Shown here piece by piece: positions 1 to 8,840 of a stretch of 64,000 nt of DNA. Location of the stretch: NCBI RefSeq assembly GCF_028435365.1, contig NZ_JAGTJJ010000002.1, positions 806,001 to 870,000 on the forward strand, read 5' to 3'. The DNA comes from Polyangium jinanense (GTDB lineage Bacteria; Myxococcota; Polyangia; Polyangiales; Polyangiaceae). The notes beneath the pieces were generated by a model. It had not been told where the DNA came from, searched no databases, and was given only the letters and a program-made list of their open reading frames with translations. Made by a program: the position numbers and the translations under genes. The stretch's first letter is position 1. Each line of letters begins with the position of its first letter.

Positions 1-1
1 C

Positions 2-286
2 GCCTCGCTCTCCGTGGGCCCGATGCGGGCCGACGCGGAGCGTGTGCACGGGGCGCTCTGGAACAAGCTGCTCGCGGAGCACCCGGACGTCCTCGAGGTC
101 GTGCGGGACGCCGAGATCGTGCAGCGCTCGTGGGTGAGCAGCGTGCTCGGGTTCGTCCCGCTCGTGGCGGCGCTCGGCATCTGCTGCGTGATGCTTCTCC
201 GCAACGACTCCGTCTTCAAGTGGAAGCCGAGCACGAGCGAGAAGAAGCCCGAATACGGGTTCGTGCCGGAAGAGCTTTTGCGCTGA
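2..286 (+). CDS. C-terminal part of a membrane-anchored protein (5' end outside window)
   Basis: The reading frame is open from the first bases of the window to a TGA at 284-286, so the start lies upstream and only about 94 residues are visible. A single hydrophobic segment (about residues 47-65 of the visible part, SVLGFVPLVAALGICCVMLL) sits near the C-terminus, followed by a short Lys/Glu-rich tail. This suggests a tail-anchored or C-terminally anchored protein. An internal GTG at 14 is in frame, but nothing marks it as the true start. I do not recognise the family. Confidence 0.6.
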   Translation, partial: ASLSVGPMRADAERVHGALWNKLLAEHPDVLEVVRDAEIVQRSWVSSVLGFVPLVAALGICCVMLLRNDSVFKWKPSTSEKKPEYGFVPEELLR

Positions 287-368
287 GCGCCGCGCCGCAT
301 GCGCCTTGTGGCGCCGCGGCTCCGCGCGGTACGATCGTGGGCGTTTTCCCAAGGGAGCACCCACGCCC

Positions 369-1817
369 ATGCGCTTTCTCCATTTCGCCGCGCCGTTCAC
401 ATTCGCCGCCTGCCTCGCCGCGTCCGGCTGTAGCGGGGACGCCGCCTCGTCCTCGGGGTCCGGCGCCTCCTCGGCTTCTTCCTCCTCGACCGGCGGCGCG
501 GGCGGCAGCGGCGGCGTGGGGGGCGGCTCGTCCTCGTCGACCGGCGGCGCGGGCGGCGTCGCTTGCACGGACGAGGTCTGCAACGGCATCGACGACGATT
601 GCGACGGCGCCATCGACGAAGACGCCTCGTTGTGTTCCGGGCCCGGCGAAATCTGCGCCGCGGGCGCTTGCAAGGCTGATTGTGTTCCTCCCGGGGCAAA
701 CCCTTGCGCGGAGGGCACCGTCTGCAACGTGAGCGACAAGAACCCCGGCGCTTGCGTCGCGCCCGATTCCGGCTGTGTCGTCACCGGCCCGCTCGTCCCT
801 TGTGGCGCCTCGACCTGCGGCCCCGGTACCACCTGCGATCCGACCACGAACACCTGCGTCGCGTCCCTGCCTTGCGCCGGCATCGCGTGCATCGGCACGG
901 TTTGTCACGGCGTCGCTTGCCCCTGCGAGCGCCCCCCGCCCACCTGCACCGGCGCCCCGCTGGCAGAGCTCAATGTCCCGGCCTTCGTGAATGGCCTCGT
1001 CGACATCGACTTCGACCTCGCCTGCAATGCCTGGGGCGTCACCGTTCTCAGCGGACCCGATTACCTGCGCAAGGTGAACACCGCGGGGCAGGTTTCCACG
1101 GTCCAGGGCGTCACGAACCTCAACATGGGCGAGGTCGCCGCGATTCAGGGCCAGAACGGCACGTTCGGCGGCAGCGTCACCGAGGTCGGGCTCACGTACA
1201 ATTGCTGTGCAAACTGTGGTTGTCAGGGCACACCCCAGGGCGTGGCTTTCTACGACCAGGCGACGAATGCCTTGCCGCTCGTCATTCCGAGCGCGAAGAT
1301 CACGACCGGCAGCGGCCCCTTCCAGAGCGGCTACCTCGACACCGGCCCGCAGGGCCTCACCTGGGGCCTCACCAAGAAGCTTTACGTGGGCAACGTCGAT
1401 ACGGACGGCGATTTCCACACGGTCGACCTCGACAGTGGCACGAAGGGCCTCGTCGCCACCCTGCCGGCCCGCGTCTACGCCGCTTCGCCGTACGACGGTA
1501 GCCGCCTGCTCGTTGCGCTCGCCACAAAGGAGATCGTGCTGCTCGACGTGAACACCGGTACGACGACGCCCTTCGCGGCCCTCTCCGCGAACATCACGAG
1601 CCTCGCGCGCGACCCGTTCACCGGCCACGTCTACGTCTCGCTTTTTGGTGGCGAGATCCACGACCTCGATGGATCCGGCAAGGACCTCGGCCTGTTCGCG
1701 AAGGGCGCGAAGAGCGGCCGGATCGCGCTCGCGCGCGACAACTATCTTTACCACGTGAACGCCACGCCCGCCTCCGGCGCCACCATCGAGCGGTTCCCGC
1801 TCCCCGGGACCTATTGA
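369..1817 (+). CDS. Secreted lipoprotein with one MopE-type repeat and a propeller-like domain
   Basis: 482 residues. The start is the ATG before a lipoprotein signal peptide ending in AASGC; an AAGGGAG sequence lies about 11 bases upstream, and the longer frame from 306 gives no signal peptide. After the Cys comes a Ser/Gly linker, then one MopE-type motif (CNGIDDDCDGAIDED). Next is a Cys-rich stretch of about 100 residues, then a C-terminal half with repeated short beta units (YLRKVNTAGQVSTV, LYVGNVDTDGDF, YLYHVNA) like a beta-propeller. MopE-type motifs have alternating Asp residues and are thought to bind Ca or other metals. Surface location is inferred from the signal. Substrate unknown. 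Confidence 0.8.
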   Translation: MRFLHFAAPFTFAACLAASGCSGDAASSSGSGASSASSSSTGGAGGSGGVGGGSSSSTGGAGGVACTDEVCNGIDDDCDGAIDEDASLCSGPGEICAAGACKADCVPPGANPCAEGTVCNVSDKNPGACVAPDSGCVVTGPLVPCGASTCGPGTTCDPTTNTCVASLPCAGIACIGTVCHGVACPCERPPPTCTGAPLAELNVPAFVNGLVDIDFDLACNAWGVTVLSGPDYLRKVNTAGQVSTVQGVTNLNMGEVAAIQGQNGTFGGSVTEVGLTYNCCANCGCQGTPQGVAFYDQATNALPLVIPSAKITTGSGPFQSGYLDTGPQGLTWGLTKKLYVGNVDTDGDFHTVDLDSGTKGLVATLPARVYAASPYDGSRLLVALATKEIVLLDVNTGTTTPFAALSANITSLARDPFTGHVYVSLFGGEIHDLDGSGKDLGLFAKGAKSGRIALARDNYLYHVNATPASGATIERFPLPGTY

Positions 1818-1819
1818 AG

Positions 1820-1848
1820 TTGACACTTTGCGAGCGTTGCTCTCCAAT
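1820..1848 (+). promoter_or_regulatory. Candidate promoter giving a leaderless mRNA for the MopE-repeat gene
   Basis: TTGACA at 1820-1825, a 17-base spacer and TCCAAT at 1843-1848 (4 of 6 matches to TATAAT). Transcription would begin at about 1855, which is the ATG itself. No Shine-Dalgarno sequence precedes that ATG. Confidence 0.4.
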
Positions 1849-1854
1849 ACTCAC

Positions 1855-4692
1855 ATGAGGCGATTCACGCGTGCTTCCTTGTTGTCTCTCGGCCTCGCGA
1901 TTTCGTTCGTGGGGGCTTCCGGTTGTGCGGGTGATGGCGCGAACAGCGGCGCGGGCGCGGCCGGAGGAGGAACCGGGGGGCAAGGTGGCACCGGGGGGCA
2001 AGGCGGCACCGGCGGGCAGGGCGGCGGACAAGGTGGACAAGGTGGACAAGGTGGACAAGGCGGCGCCGCTTGCACCGACGGCGAGACGCGCGCCTGTTAT
2101 GACGCCGATCCGGCCACCGCCGACAAGGGCGAATGCAAGCAGGGCACGCAAACGTGCACAGGCTCGGTCTGGGGCGCGTGCACGGGCCAGGTCTTGCCTG
2201 CCTCCGAAGCGTGCGACGGTAAGGACGAGGATTGTAATGGCCAGGTCGACGACAACATCGCGGACGTGACCTGCGGGCTCGGCCAGTGCCAGGTGAAGGT
2301 TCCGGGCTGCGTGGACCAAACGGTCCCCGAATGCACGCCGCTCCCGCCCGCGACCACCGAGGCCTGCGACGGCGTCGACGACGATTGCGACGGCATGATC
2401 GACGAGGGCTGCTCCTGCGAAGACGGCGACACGCAGTCCTGTTATTCGGGCGGCGCGGGCACGCAAGGCGTCGGCATTTGCAAGTCCGGCACGCAGACGT
2501 GCGTGGGCGGCGCGTGGGGCGCTTGCGAGGGCGAGACCGTGCCCGGCGTCGAGACCTGCAACGGGGCCGACGACGATTGCGACGGGAAAACCGACGAGGA
2601 TCTCGGGCAGCTCACCTGCGGCGCCGGCGCCTGCTTCGTCAGCATCGAGGCCTGCGCGGGCGGCGTGCCGCAGACGTGCTCGCCAGGCAATCCCAAGGCC
2701 GAGACGTGCAACGGCGTCGACGACGATTGCAACCTGCTCATCGACGACGGCCTCGGCACCCTCTCCTGCGGTCTCGGCGCTTGCCACACCACAGTGCAAG
2801 CGTGCATCGGCGGGCAGGCGCAGACGTGCATGCCGGGCCTCGGGTCGGCCGAGGTCTGCGACAACATCGACAACGATTGCGACGGCAACACGGACGAGGG
2901 CAACCCCGGCGGCGGCGCGGGCTGCACGACGGGGCTCTCGGGCGCCTGCGCGCAAGGGACGCAGGTCTGCACCGGCGGCACGATCCAGTGCATGCCCACG
3001 GTCCAGCCCGTGGCCGAGTCCTGCAATGGCAAGGACGATGATTGCGACGGACAAACCGACGAGCAGAACCCCGGCGGCGGGAGCGCCTGCAACACGGGGC
3101 AGCTCGGCGTCTGCGCGGCCGGCACGACGGCTTGCCAGAACGGCGCTCCCGTCTGCAATCCGAACGCTCAGCCCACCGTCGAGACCTGCGACGGGTTCGA
3201 CAACAACTGCAACGGCGCGGTCGACGAGCAGAACCCCGGCGGGGGTGTGTCCTGCCAGACCGGCAAATCGGGCGTTTGCGCGACCGGTACGACGTCCTGC
3301 CAGAACGGCCAGACCACGTGCGTCCAGACAAACCAGCCGAGCCTGGAGATCTGCGACGGGCTCGACAACAACTGCAACGGCACGGTCGACGAGGGCAACC
3401 CGGGCAGCGGCGGCGTGTGCCCGACGGGCAAGCAGGGCGTCTGCGCCGCGGGCACCTACCAGTGCCAGGGCGGCGCGCTCGTCTGCGTGTCCACGACGAT
3501 GGCCTCGGCCGAGACCTGCGACAACAAGGACAACGATTGCGACGGGGCCGTCGACGAGAACAACCCGGGCGGCGGCATGGCCTGCGCGACGGGCCAGCAG
3601 GGCGTCTGCAGCGCTGGCACGTCGACGTGCACGAACGGGGGCATCGTTTGCACCCCGACGACCCTGCCCTCGGCCGAGACCTGCGACAACAAGGACAACG
3701 ACTGCGACGGCGTGGTCGATGAGGGCAACCCGGGCGGGGGCTCGGCCTGCGCGACGGGCCAGCCGGGCCTCTGCAGCGCGGGCACGCAGGTTTGTCAGAA
3801 CGGCACGATTTCGTGTGTCGCGACGACCATGCCCACGACCGAGACCTGCGACAACAAGGACAACGACTGCGACGGCTCGGTCGACGAGAACAACCCGGGC
3901 GGCGGCGCCGCGTGCACGACGGGCCAGCAGGGCGTCTGCGGCACCGGCACGTACGTTTGTCAGGGCGGCTCGCTCTCGTGCGTGGCCACGAAGACGCCGT
4001 CGGCCGAGATCTGCGACGGGCTCGACAACGATTGCGACGGCACGGTCGACGAGGACAACCCGGGCGGCGGTGTGGCCTGCGGGACAGCGTATGCCGCGCC
4101 CTGCACGAACAACAAGACGATCTGCCAGAACGGCGTGCTCGTCTGCGGCGTCGCGAACGTCTTCGAGGAGACGTTCGCGACCGCGACGGCGGCGAATAGC
4201 TGGAACGGCTGGACGCTCGGCACCGAATGGCAGATCGGCACGGCCACGGCCTCCACGGGGCACGACGACGGGTATGGCGACCCGTCGACGGATCACACGA
4301 CGACGGCCGACAACAAGCTCGCCGGCGTGGTCATCGGCGGCAACGCCAGCACCGCCTCCACGCACGCGATGTATTACCTGACGAGCCCCATCATCAACAC
4401 CGCCGGCGCCGGCTCGATCGTCCTCGATTTCTGGCGGTGGCTCAACAGCGACTACTCGCCTTACATGACGAACGCCATCGAGGTCTACAACGGGTCGAGC
4501 TGGATTGTCGTCTGGCAGAGCTCCTCGACGTCCATCGAGGATGGCTCCTGGAAGAACATCGTGCACGACATCACCACGCACAAGAATGCGAACCTGCGCG
4601 TGCGCTTCGGGTTCGCGATCGGCGACACCGTGGACCTGTACACGATGTCTTCCTGGAACCTCGACGACGTCGTCGTTCGCCGCTGCCAGTGA
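1855..4692 (+). CDS. Large lipoprotein with 12 MopE-type repeats and a C-terminal beta-sandwich domain
   Basis: 945 residues. A signal peptide ends in GASGC, followed by a Gly/Gln-rich linker (GGQGGTGGQ-type repeats). I count 12 copies of a motif of the form CDGxDNDCDGxxDE, spaced about 50-60 residues apart, alternating with Cys-containing segments (GVCAAGTxxCQNG). The motif matches the putative metal-binding repeat of MopE proteins. The last ~175 residues lack Cys until the very end and look like a MAM or cleaved-adhesin type jelly-roll (FEETF near the start, WNLDDVVVRRC at the end). Likely an exported surface or adhesion protein. ATG 1855 is preferred over a GTG/TTG at 1828 because the signal peptide begins there; no ribosome binding site is visible. 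Its stop overlaps the next ATG by one base. Confidence 0.85.
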   Translation: MRRFTRASLLSLGLAISFVGASGCAGDGANSGAGAAGGGTGGQGGTGGQGGTGGQGGGQGGQGGQGGQGGAACTDGETRACYDADPATADKGECKQGTQTCTGSVWGACTGQVLPASEACDGKDEDCNGQVDDNIADVTCGLGQCQVKVPGCVDQTVPECTPLPPATTEACDGVDDDCDGMIDEGCSCEDGDTQSCYSGGAGTQGVGICKSGTQTCVGGAWGACEGETVPGVETCNGADDDCDGKTDEDLGQLTCGAGACFVSIEACAGGVPQTCSPGNPKAETCNGVDDDCNLLIDDGLGTLSCGLGACHTTVQACIGGQAQTCMPGLGSAEVCDNIDNDCDGNTDEGNPGGGAGCTTGLSGACAQGTQVCTGGTIQCMPTVQPVAESCNGKDDDCDGQTDEQNPGGGSACNTGQLGVCAAGTTACQNGAPVCNPNAQPTVETCDGFDNNCNGAVDEQNPGGGVSCQTGKSGVCATGTTSCQNGQTTCVQTNQPSLEICDGLDNNCNGTVDEGNPGSGGVCPTGKQGVCAAGTYQCQGGALVCVSTTMASAETCDNKDNDCDGAVDENNPGGGMACATGQQGVCSAGTSTCTNGGIVCTPTTLPSAETCDNKDNDCDGVVDEGNPGGGSACATGQPGLCSAGTQVCQNGTISCVATTMPTTETCDNKDNDCDGSVDENNPGGGAACTTGQQGVCGTGTYVCQGGSLSCVATKTPSAEICDGLDNDCDGTVDEDNPGGGVACGTAYAAPCTNNKTICQNGVLVCGVANVFEETFATATAANSWNGWTLGTEWQIGTATASTGHDDGYGDPSTDHTTTADNKLAGVVIGGNASTASTHAMYYLTSPIINTAGAGSIVLDFWRWLNSDYSPYMTNAIEVYNGSSWIVVWQSSSTSIEDGSWKNIVHDITTHKNANLRVRFGFAIGDTVDLYTMSSWNLDDVVVRRCQ

Positions 4693-5708
4693 TGATTCGA
4701 TCCCTCCGCGAGCCCCTCCTCCTCGGGGCCCTTTTCCTCGCGACCGCATGCACGAGCCGGGGGCCCGCGCCCGAAGTCGGGCCCTCCGCGCCGCCGCCCG
4801 CGCCGCTGCCGGTCGTCCCGAATCCGCCGTCGATCGCCCCGCCGCCGCTCGAACCCAAAAAGCCCCCGCCGCCCGCGCCGGTGGAGCCTGCGCCGCCGCC
4901 CGCGCCCCCGGAGACGAGCGCGCTGCCGACACGCGTGGACGGCATGGTCCTCGTGCCCGCGGGTCCTTTCACGATGGGCGCCGACAGCGGCGGCGAGCCC
5001 GACGAATGGCCGGCGCACACGGTGACGCTGCCGGCGTATTACCTCGACGAATTCGAGGTGACGAACGGTGACTACACGCGCTGCATCGAAGCCAAGATCT
5101 GCCCACCGCCCGAGCCGAGCAACGCGGATCGCAATGGCGTGGGCCCGGACAAACTTTTCCGGGGCCCGAAGCAGCCCGTGAGCAGCATCTCCTGGGAGAG
5201 CGCGCGCGCCTATTGCACGTTCGTGGGCAAGCGCCTCCCGCGCGAGGCCGAGCTCGAAAAAGCGGCGCGCGGCGAGAGCGGCCGGCTCTATCCTTGGGGA
5301 CACTCGCCGCCCGGGCCCGAGCGCGCGGTCTTCGCGGTCAGCGTGACGGCGGATGTCGGGACACACCCCGCGGGGCGTGGTCCTTACGGGCATCACGACC
5401 TCGCCGGCAACGTCTGGGAGTGGGCCGAGGACGTCTACGACCCGTTCGCCTACCGGCGCCCCGGCGCCGCCGAGGGCCGCGGCGGCACGTGCGAGGAGAC
5501 CCTCGAAGCCTACGCGGAGCTCCGGCGCAAACGAAAGCAGGGTTTTACGGGGTCGAACGAGATCCCCACCGAATGCGAGCGGGTCCTGCGCGGCGGCGGA
5601 TTCAATTATCACGCGACGGGCCTGCGCTCGACGAATCGCGTCCATCATCCGCCGCGCTACCGGATGGTGATGAGTGGATTCCGGTGCGCACGGGATGCCA
5701 AGGGGTAG
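4692..5708 (+). CDS. FGE-fold (sulfatase-modifying factor domain) lipoprotein, probably non-catalytic
   Basis: 338 residues. A lipoprotein signal (LFLATAC) is followed by a Pro-rich linker of about 60 residues and then an FGE-sulfatase domain. Landmarks are MVLVPAGPFTMG, VTNGDYTRC, VSSISWESARAYC, GKRLPREAELEKAARG, HDLAGNVWEWAEDVYD and RGGGFNYHATG. True formylglycine-generating enzymes carry a Cys pair in the segment after GGS-type residues near the C-terminus. Here the corresponding positions appear to be Tyr and Leu, so oxidase activity is unlikely and a binding or scaffold role is more plausible. The TGATG overlap with the upstream MopE gene implies co-translation. Many FGE-fold proteins of myxobacteria sit beside signalling genes, as here. 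Confidence 0.85.
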   Translation: MIRSLREPLLLGALFLATACTSRGPAPEVGPSAPPPAPLPVVPNPPSIAPPPLEPKKPPPPAPVEPAPPPAPPETSALPTRVDGMVLVPAGPFTMGADSGGEPDEWPAHTVTLPAYYLDEFEVTNGDYTRCIEAKICPPPEPSNADRNGVGPDKLFRGPKQPVSSISWESARAYCTFVGKRLPREAELEKAARGESGRLYPWGHSPPGPERAVFAVSVTADVGTHPAGRGPYGHHDLAGNVWEWAEDVYDPFAYRRPGAAEGRGGTCEETLEAYAELRRKRKQGFTGSNEIPTECERVLRGGGFNYHATGLRSTNRVHHPPRYRMVMSGFRCARDAKG

Positions 5709-5812
5709 GGCGCGGACGGCCCGGGACATCCGCGATCGGAAGCCCGTCCCATGGTGTAGGATGGACCGGGGCCCGACGTCGCTCGGCGTTCGGGTTCCGG
5801 GACCACGTCACC

Positions 5813-6442
5813 ATGACCGCGGAGGATCGGGGCGATCTCGAGCGCGAGCTCTTGACCCGCCTTGCCACAGGAGACCGAAAGGGCGCCGCGACGGAAGTGC
5901 TCGCGGCGTACGGGCCCGAGATCTACGCGTTCCTCGCGGCCCTGCACCGCGACGAGAGCGACGCCGAGGAGGTCTTCTCCCGCTTCGGCGAGGCGCTCTG
6001 GCAGGGCCTGCAGCGCTTCGAGGGCAAGGGCTCCTTCCGCACCTTCGCGTACGCCGTCGCGCGACGAACCTCGGTCCGCTTCCGGAGAGACGCGGCGCGT
6101 CGTCGCAAGCGCGAGGAGGAGCTCGACAGCGCCGAGATCTCGGGCGTCATGGCCGAGGTTCGCGAGCGCACGGCCGCGTACCTGCGGACGACGACGCGGA
6201 GCCGCCTCGCCACGCTCCGCGCCTCGTTGCCCGAGGAGGACCAGGTGCTGCTCATGCTGCGCGTGGACCGCAAGCTGCCCTGGGAGGAGCTCGCCGTGGT
6301 GCTGCGCGGCGAGGACGAGGCGCCCCTCTCGGCGGAGGACAAACGCCGCGAGGGGGCGAGGCTGCGCAAGAAGTTCCAGATCCTGAAGCAGCGCCTGCGC
6401 GAGATGGCTCGTCGCGAGGGTCTGCTCGACGAGGACGGGTGA
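5813..6442 (+). CDS. ECF-type RNA polymerase sigma factor
   Basis: 209 residues. Region 2 lies at about residues 20-100 (EIYAFLAALHRDESDAEEVFSRFGEALWQGL, then FRTFAYAVARRTSVRFRRD). Region 4 follows at about 135-205 (LPEEDQVLLMLRVDRKLPWEELAVVL, then ARLRKKFQILKQRL). The size fits the ECF family, which directs RNA polymerase to specific stress or development promoters. ATG 5813 is the first start that leaves region 2 intact and stays clear of the upstream gene. The 3' end overlaps the downstream kinase start by four bases (GTGA), so sigma and kinase are probably made together and the kinase likely controls this sigma. Confidence 0.85.
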   Translation: MTAEDRGDLERELLTRLATGDRKGAATEVLAAYGPEIYAFLAALHRDESDAEEVFSRFGEALWQGLQRFEGKGSFRTFAYAVARRTSVRFRRDAARRRKREEELDSAEISGVMAEVRERTAAYLRTTTRSRLATLRASLPEEDQVLLMLRVDRKLPWEELAVVLRGEDEAPLSAEDKRREGARLRKKFQILKQRLREMARREGLLDEDG

Positions 6443-7395
6443 GCACGATGTCGTCCCAGAGCTCCGCCAGGCTCGACCCCACGCTCGCGTCGACAGCCTC
6501 GTCGGAGGATGCGTCGGACGACTCGTTCTTGCGCGAGGTCGCGCGCATCGACGACGTGCCCGTGCCCCGCAAGCGCGAGGAGCGCGCGGGCAAACTGCTC
6601 GCGGATCGGTACGTGCTCGTCGCGCTGCTCGGCAGTGGCGGGCAAGGGGCGGTGTGGGAGGCGGAGGACACGCGCACGGGCGAGCGGGTCGCGGTGAAGG
6701 TGCTGCGCTCGATGTCGGCGACGTGCGCGGCGCGCGCGCAGCGGGAGATCGCGGCGCTGCGGCTCTTGCGTCTGCCCGGCGTGGTGCGTCTCGTCGGCGA
6801 GGGTCTGCAAGGCGACCGCCCCTTCCTCGTGACCGAGCGCATCCTGGGCCGGCCTTTCCCCGGCGTGGGCGTCCCTTGCTCCTGGGACGAGCTCGAGCCC
6901 GTGCTCGTTGGCCTCCTCGAGACGCTCGCGTGCATCCATGCCACGGGCATCGTCCATCGTGATCTCAAGCCGGACAACGTGCTCGTCGGGCCGGACAAGC
7001 GGCCTGTGGTCCTCGATTTTGGCCTCTCGTCGCCGTCCGCCACGTCGTGGGAACCGATCACGGACGCGGGGCAGATCGTCGGCACCCTCTCGTACATCGC
7101 GCCCGAGCAGTTCCGCGAGCAACGCGCCACGGCGCGCACCGATCTCTATGCCGTGGGAATCATGGTTTATCTCGCGCTCACGGGGCGTGTTCCCCACGAG
7201 AAACGCGACAAATGCGCGTTCATCCTCTCACGATTGAACGAGCCAGCGACGAGCTTGCGCACGCTCGTCCCGGGTTTGCCCGTCGACGTGGCGCTCGTGC
7301 TCGATCAGCTCGTCGCGACGAACCCCGCGGATCGGCCGCGTTCGGCCGCGGAGGTCATCCAGCGATTGAATCAGAGGGCCTGCGACACGAAGTAA
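6439..7395 (+). CDS. Soluble Ser/Thr protein kinase coupled to the ECF sigma gene
   Basis: 318 residues, almost entirely one Hanks-type kinase domain. It has a glycine loop GSGGQG (65-70), a catalytic lysine in VAVKVL (K87), HRDLKPDN (173-180), DFG (193-195) and APE (221-223). A ~55-residue acidic/Ser-rich N-terminus precedes the domain. There is no membrane segment or sensor domain. The GTG start at 6439 overlaps the sigma stop (GTGA) and has GAGGA just upstream; ATG 6448 is the alternative. By analogy with other sigma-kinase pairs it may phosphorylate the sigma factor or a bound regulator; that is inference. Its last 25 bases overlap the convergent gene ending at 7371. Confidence 0.88.
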   Translation: MSTMSSQSSARLDPTLASTASSEDASDDSFLREVARIDDVPVPRKREERAGKLLADRYVLVALLGSGGQGAVWEAEDTRTGERVAVKVLRSMSATCAARAQREIAALRLLRLPGVVRLVGEGLQGDRPFLVTERILGRPFPGVGVPCSWDELEPVLVGLLETLACIHATGIVHRDLKPDNVLVGPDKRPVVLDFGLSSPSATSWEPITDAGQIVGTLSYIAPEQFREQRATARTDLYAVGIMVYLALTGRVPHEKRDKCAFILSRLNEPATSLRTLVPGLPVDVALVLDQLVATNPADRPRSAAEVIQRLNQRACDTK

Positions 7396-7970
7396 GTGAC
7401 CTGGCCGCTACCGGGGGTCACCGTGCCGGAGCCGACCGTGAACGTACCGCTCGGCGAGAGGTTGGCCGGCGTCGAGCCGGTTGGGATCGATTGAAGCCAT
7501 TTGACCCCCGTGATGCCGCTGCTGTTCTTGAAGATGCGCAGGTGCACGTTCCCGTTGTCGTAGAGGTATCCCGAGCTCGAATCTTCCGCGAGCTCGGCCC
7601 AGGTCACCACGGCGGGGAGCGTGAACTGCTGCGAGTTGCTGTACGAGGGCGGGGTGCCGGTCCCGTCCGTGTACGAGATGTTCAGATCCTCGGTACCGAG
7701 GTATTGCAGGTTGCTTGCGTTGACGTACCAGTACTCGTAATTGGCCCTGAAACCCGTGGGGGCCGAGCTGCCGAACACGAGGATGGTACCGAACTCCGCA
7801 CTGTTGTCGTAGTTGATGGTGTAGATCCGCCAGATCCCGTCACCGGGGTCGAGCTGGGCGAGCTCCGCTGAGGCGACATCCTCTTCGCCTTGAGCGGCAT
7901 CGATCGCGCCGCAGCCGATCGCGAAGCTCATCATGACCATGGAGCCGAGCAACGTGACTTGATGCTTCAA
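7371..7970 (-). CDS. Small secreted protein, tandem paralogue 1 (TTG start)
   Basis: 199 residues. The start codon is TTG (reads MKHQVTLLG), chosen because GGAGG lies five bases upstream and the sequence gives a lipoprotein-type signal (MSFAIGCG). The mature part is beta-rich and acidic: IYTINYDNSAEFGTILVFGS, then REYWYVNASNLQYLG-type segments and YTDGTGTPPSYS. It is closely similar over its whole length to the protein encoded at 8079-8684, and the 30-base leader is also shared, so the pair arose by tandem duplication. I do not recognise the family. Probably exported. It is transcribed leftward behind the paralogue. Confidence 0.75.
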   Translation of the reverse strand: MKHQVTLLGSMVMMSFAIGCGAIDAAQGEEDVASAELAQLDPGDGIWRIYTINYDNSAEFGTILVFGSSAPTGFRANYEYWYVNASNLQYLGTEDLNISYTDGTGTPPSYSNSQQFTLPAVVTWAELAEDSSSGYLYDNGNVHLRIFKNSSGITGVKWLQSIPTGSTPANLSPSGTFTVGSGTVTPGSGQVTYFVSQAL

Positions 7971-8007
7971 GGAAACCTCCGAGCAAAAACGATGTTCGTG
8001 GGCAGGC

Positions 8008-8062
8008 GCCGCCCCTCGACACGGGCGGCGAGGTCGCCGATCCGAGCGAATCGAGGGGCGGC
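8008..8062. other. Long perfect inverted repeat between the tandem paralogues
   Basis: A 12-base arm (GCCGCCCCTCGA, 8008-8019) is matched exactly by its reverse complement at 8051-8062. The 31-base loop contains a smaller GGCG/CGCC stem. There is no T-tract on the leftward RNA, so it is more likely a processing, stabilising or attenuating structure between the two paralogous genes than a simple terminator. Confidence 0.5.
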
Positions 8063-8078
8063 TGACGTCGTCATCGAA

Positions 8079-8684
8079 TCAGAGGGTCTGATCCACCTTG
8101 TACGTGGTAATGCCGGTGCTGAAGCTGGTGCCCACGGCGCCCGTGTTGGTCGTGAAGGTCCCGCTCGGCGTCACGTTGGCCGGCGTCGAGGTGGGCCAGA
8201 TCGTTTGATACCAGACGACCTGCGAGATGCCGCTCGAATTCGTGAAGAGGCGCAGGTTCAGGTTCCCGGACGTATAACGATAACCCGAGGTCGTATCACT
8301 CGAGATCGCAGTCCAGGTCGCGAGGGCGGGGAGATTGAACTCCTGCGTGCCGCTGTACGAGGGCGGCGTGCCGGTCCCGTCCGTGTACGAGAAATTCAGG
8401 TCCTCGGTGCCGAGATATTGCAGATTGCTGGCGTTGACGTACCAGTACTCCCTGTTCGGCCTGAAATTGCCGCTCACGTTGGAGCCGGTCACGAGGATCG
8501 TGCCGAACGGCAAGGAGTTCTCGTAGGTGACGGTATAGGAGCGCCAGTCGAGGCCGAGGTCGACCTGAGCGAGCTCCGCTTCCCTGACCTCCTCGTCCTC
8601 GAATGCGGCGTCGTTCGCGCCGCAGCCGGTCGCGACGCCCATCATGAACACGATCGTGCCGAGCAAGCTGATTTGGTGTTTCAA
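8079..8684 (-). CDS. Small secreted protein, tandem paralogue 2 (TTG start)
   Basis: 201 residues. It starts with TTG (MKHQISLLG), preceded by the same GCTCGGAGGTTTTC leader as paralogue 1. The signal sequence ends in GVATGCG, consistent with a lipoprotein. The mature domain carries VTYENSLPFGTILVTGS, REYWYVNASNLQYLG and FSYTDGTGTPPSYS, nearly identical in order to the downstream copy. Divergence is greatest at the C-terminus (STGITTYKVDQTL against QVTYFVSQAL). No enzyme motif is visible. The short G-[LV]-[LV]-VT ... YW pattern also occurs in the next gene upstream. Confidence 0.75.
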   Translation of the reverse strand: MKHQISLLGTIVFMMGVATGCGANDAAFEDEEVREAELAQVDLGLDWRSYTVTYENSLPFGTILVTGSNVSGNFRPNREYWYVNASNLQYLGTEDLNFSYTDGTGTPPSYSGTQEFNLPALATWTAISSDTTSGYRYTSGNLNLRLFTNSSGISQVVWYQTIWPTSTPANVTPSGTFTTNTGAVGTSFSTGITTYKVDQTL

Positions 8685-8840
8685 GAAAACCTCCGAGCAA
8701 AGACGATGTTCGCACGTACATCGTGGTCGAAATCACGGAGGCTCGTCAAGTGTGAGCGTAACCGCGCACTCGTGTACGCACTACAATCGTGTGTCCATGT
8801 AGGTGTAGGCGCGACGGTCTCCTACGAGCGTGGAAACATT

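Noticed and set aside
2200..4080. Regular direct repeats that could suggest a CRISPR array
   Set aside because: The repeats are in frame, variable, and encode the MopE motif; spacers are coding and not unique.
1618..4932. 1104-codon open frame on the minus strand opposite the MopE gene
   Set aside because: Ala/Arg/Val-rich text with no domain; it mirrors the repeated GC-rich codons of the real rightward genes.
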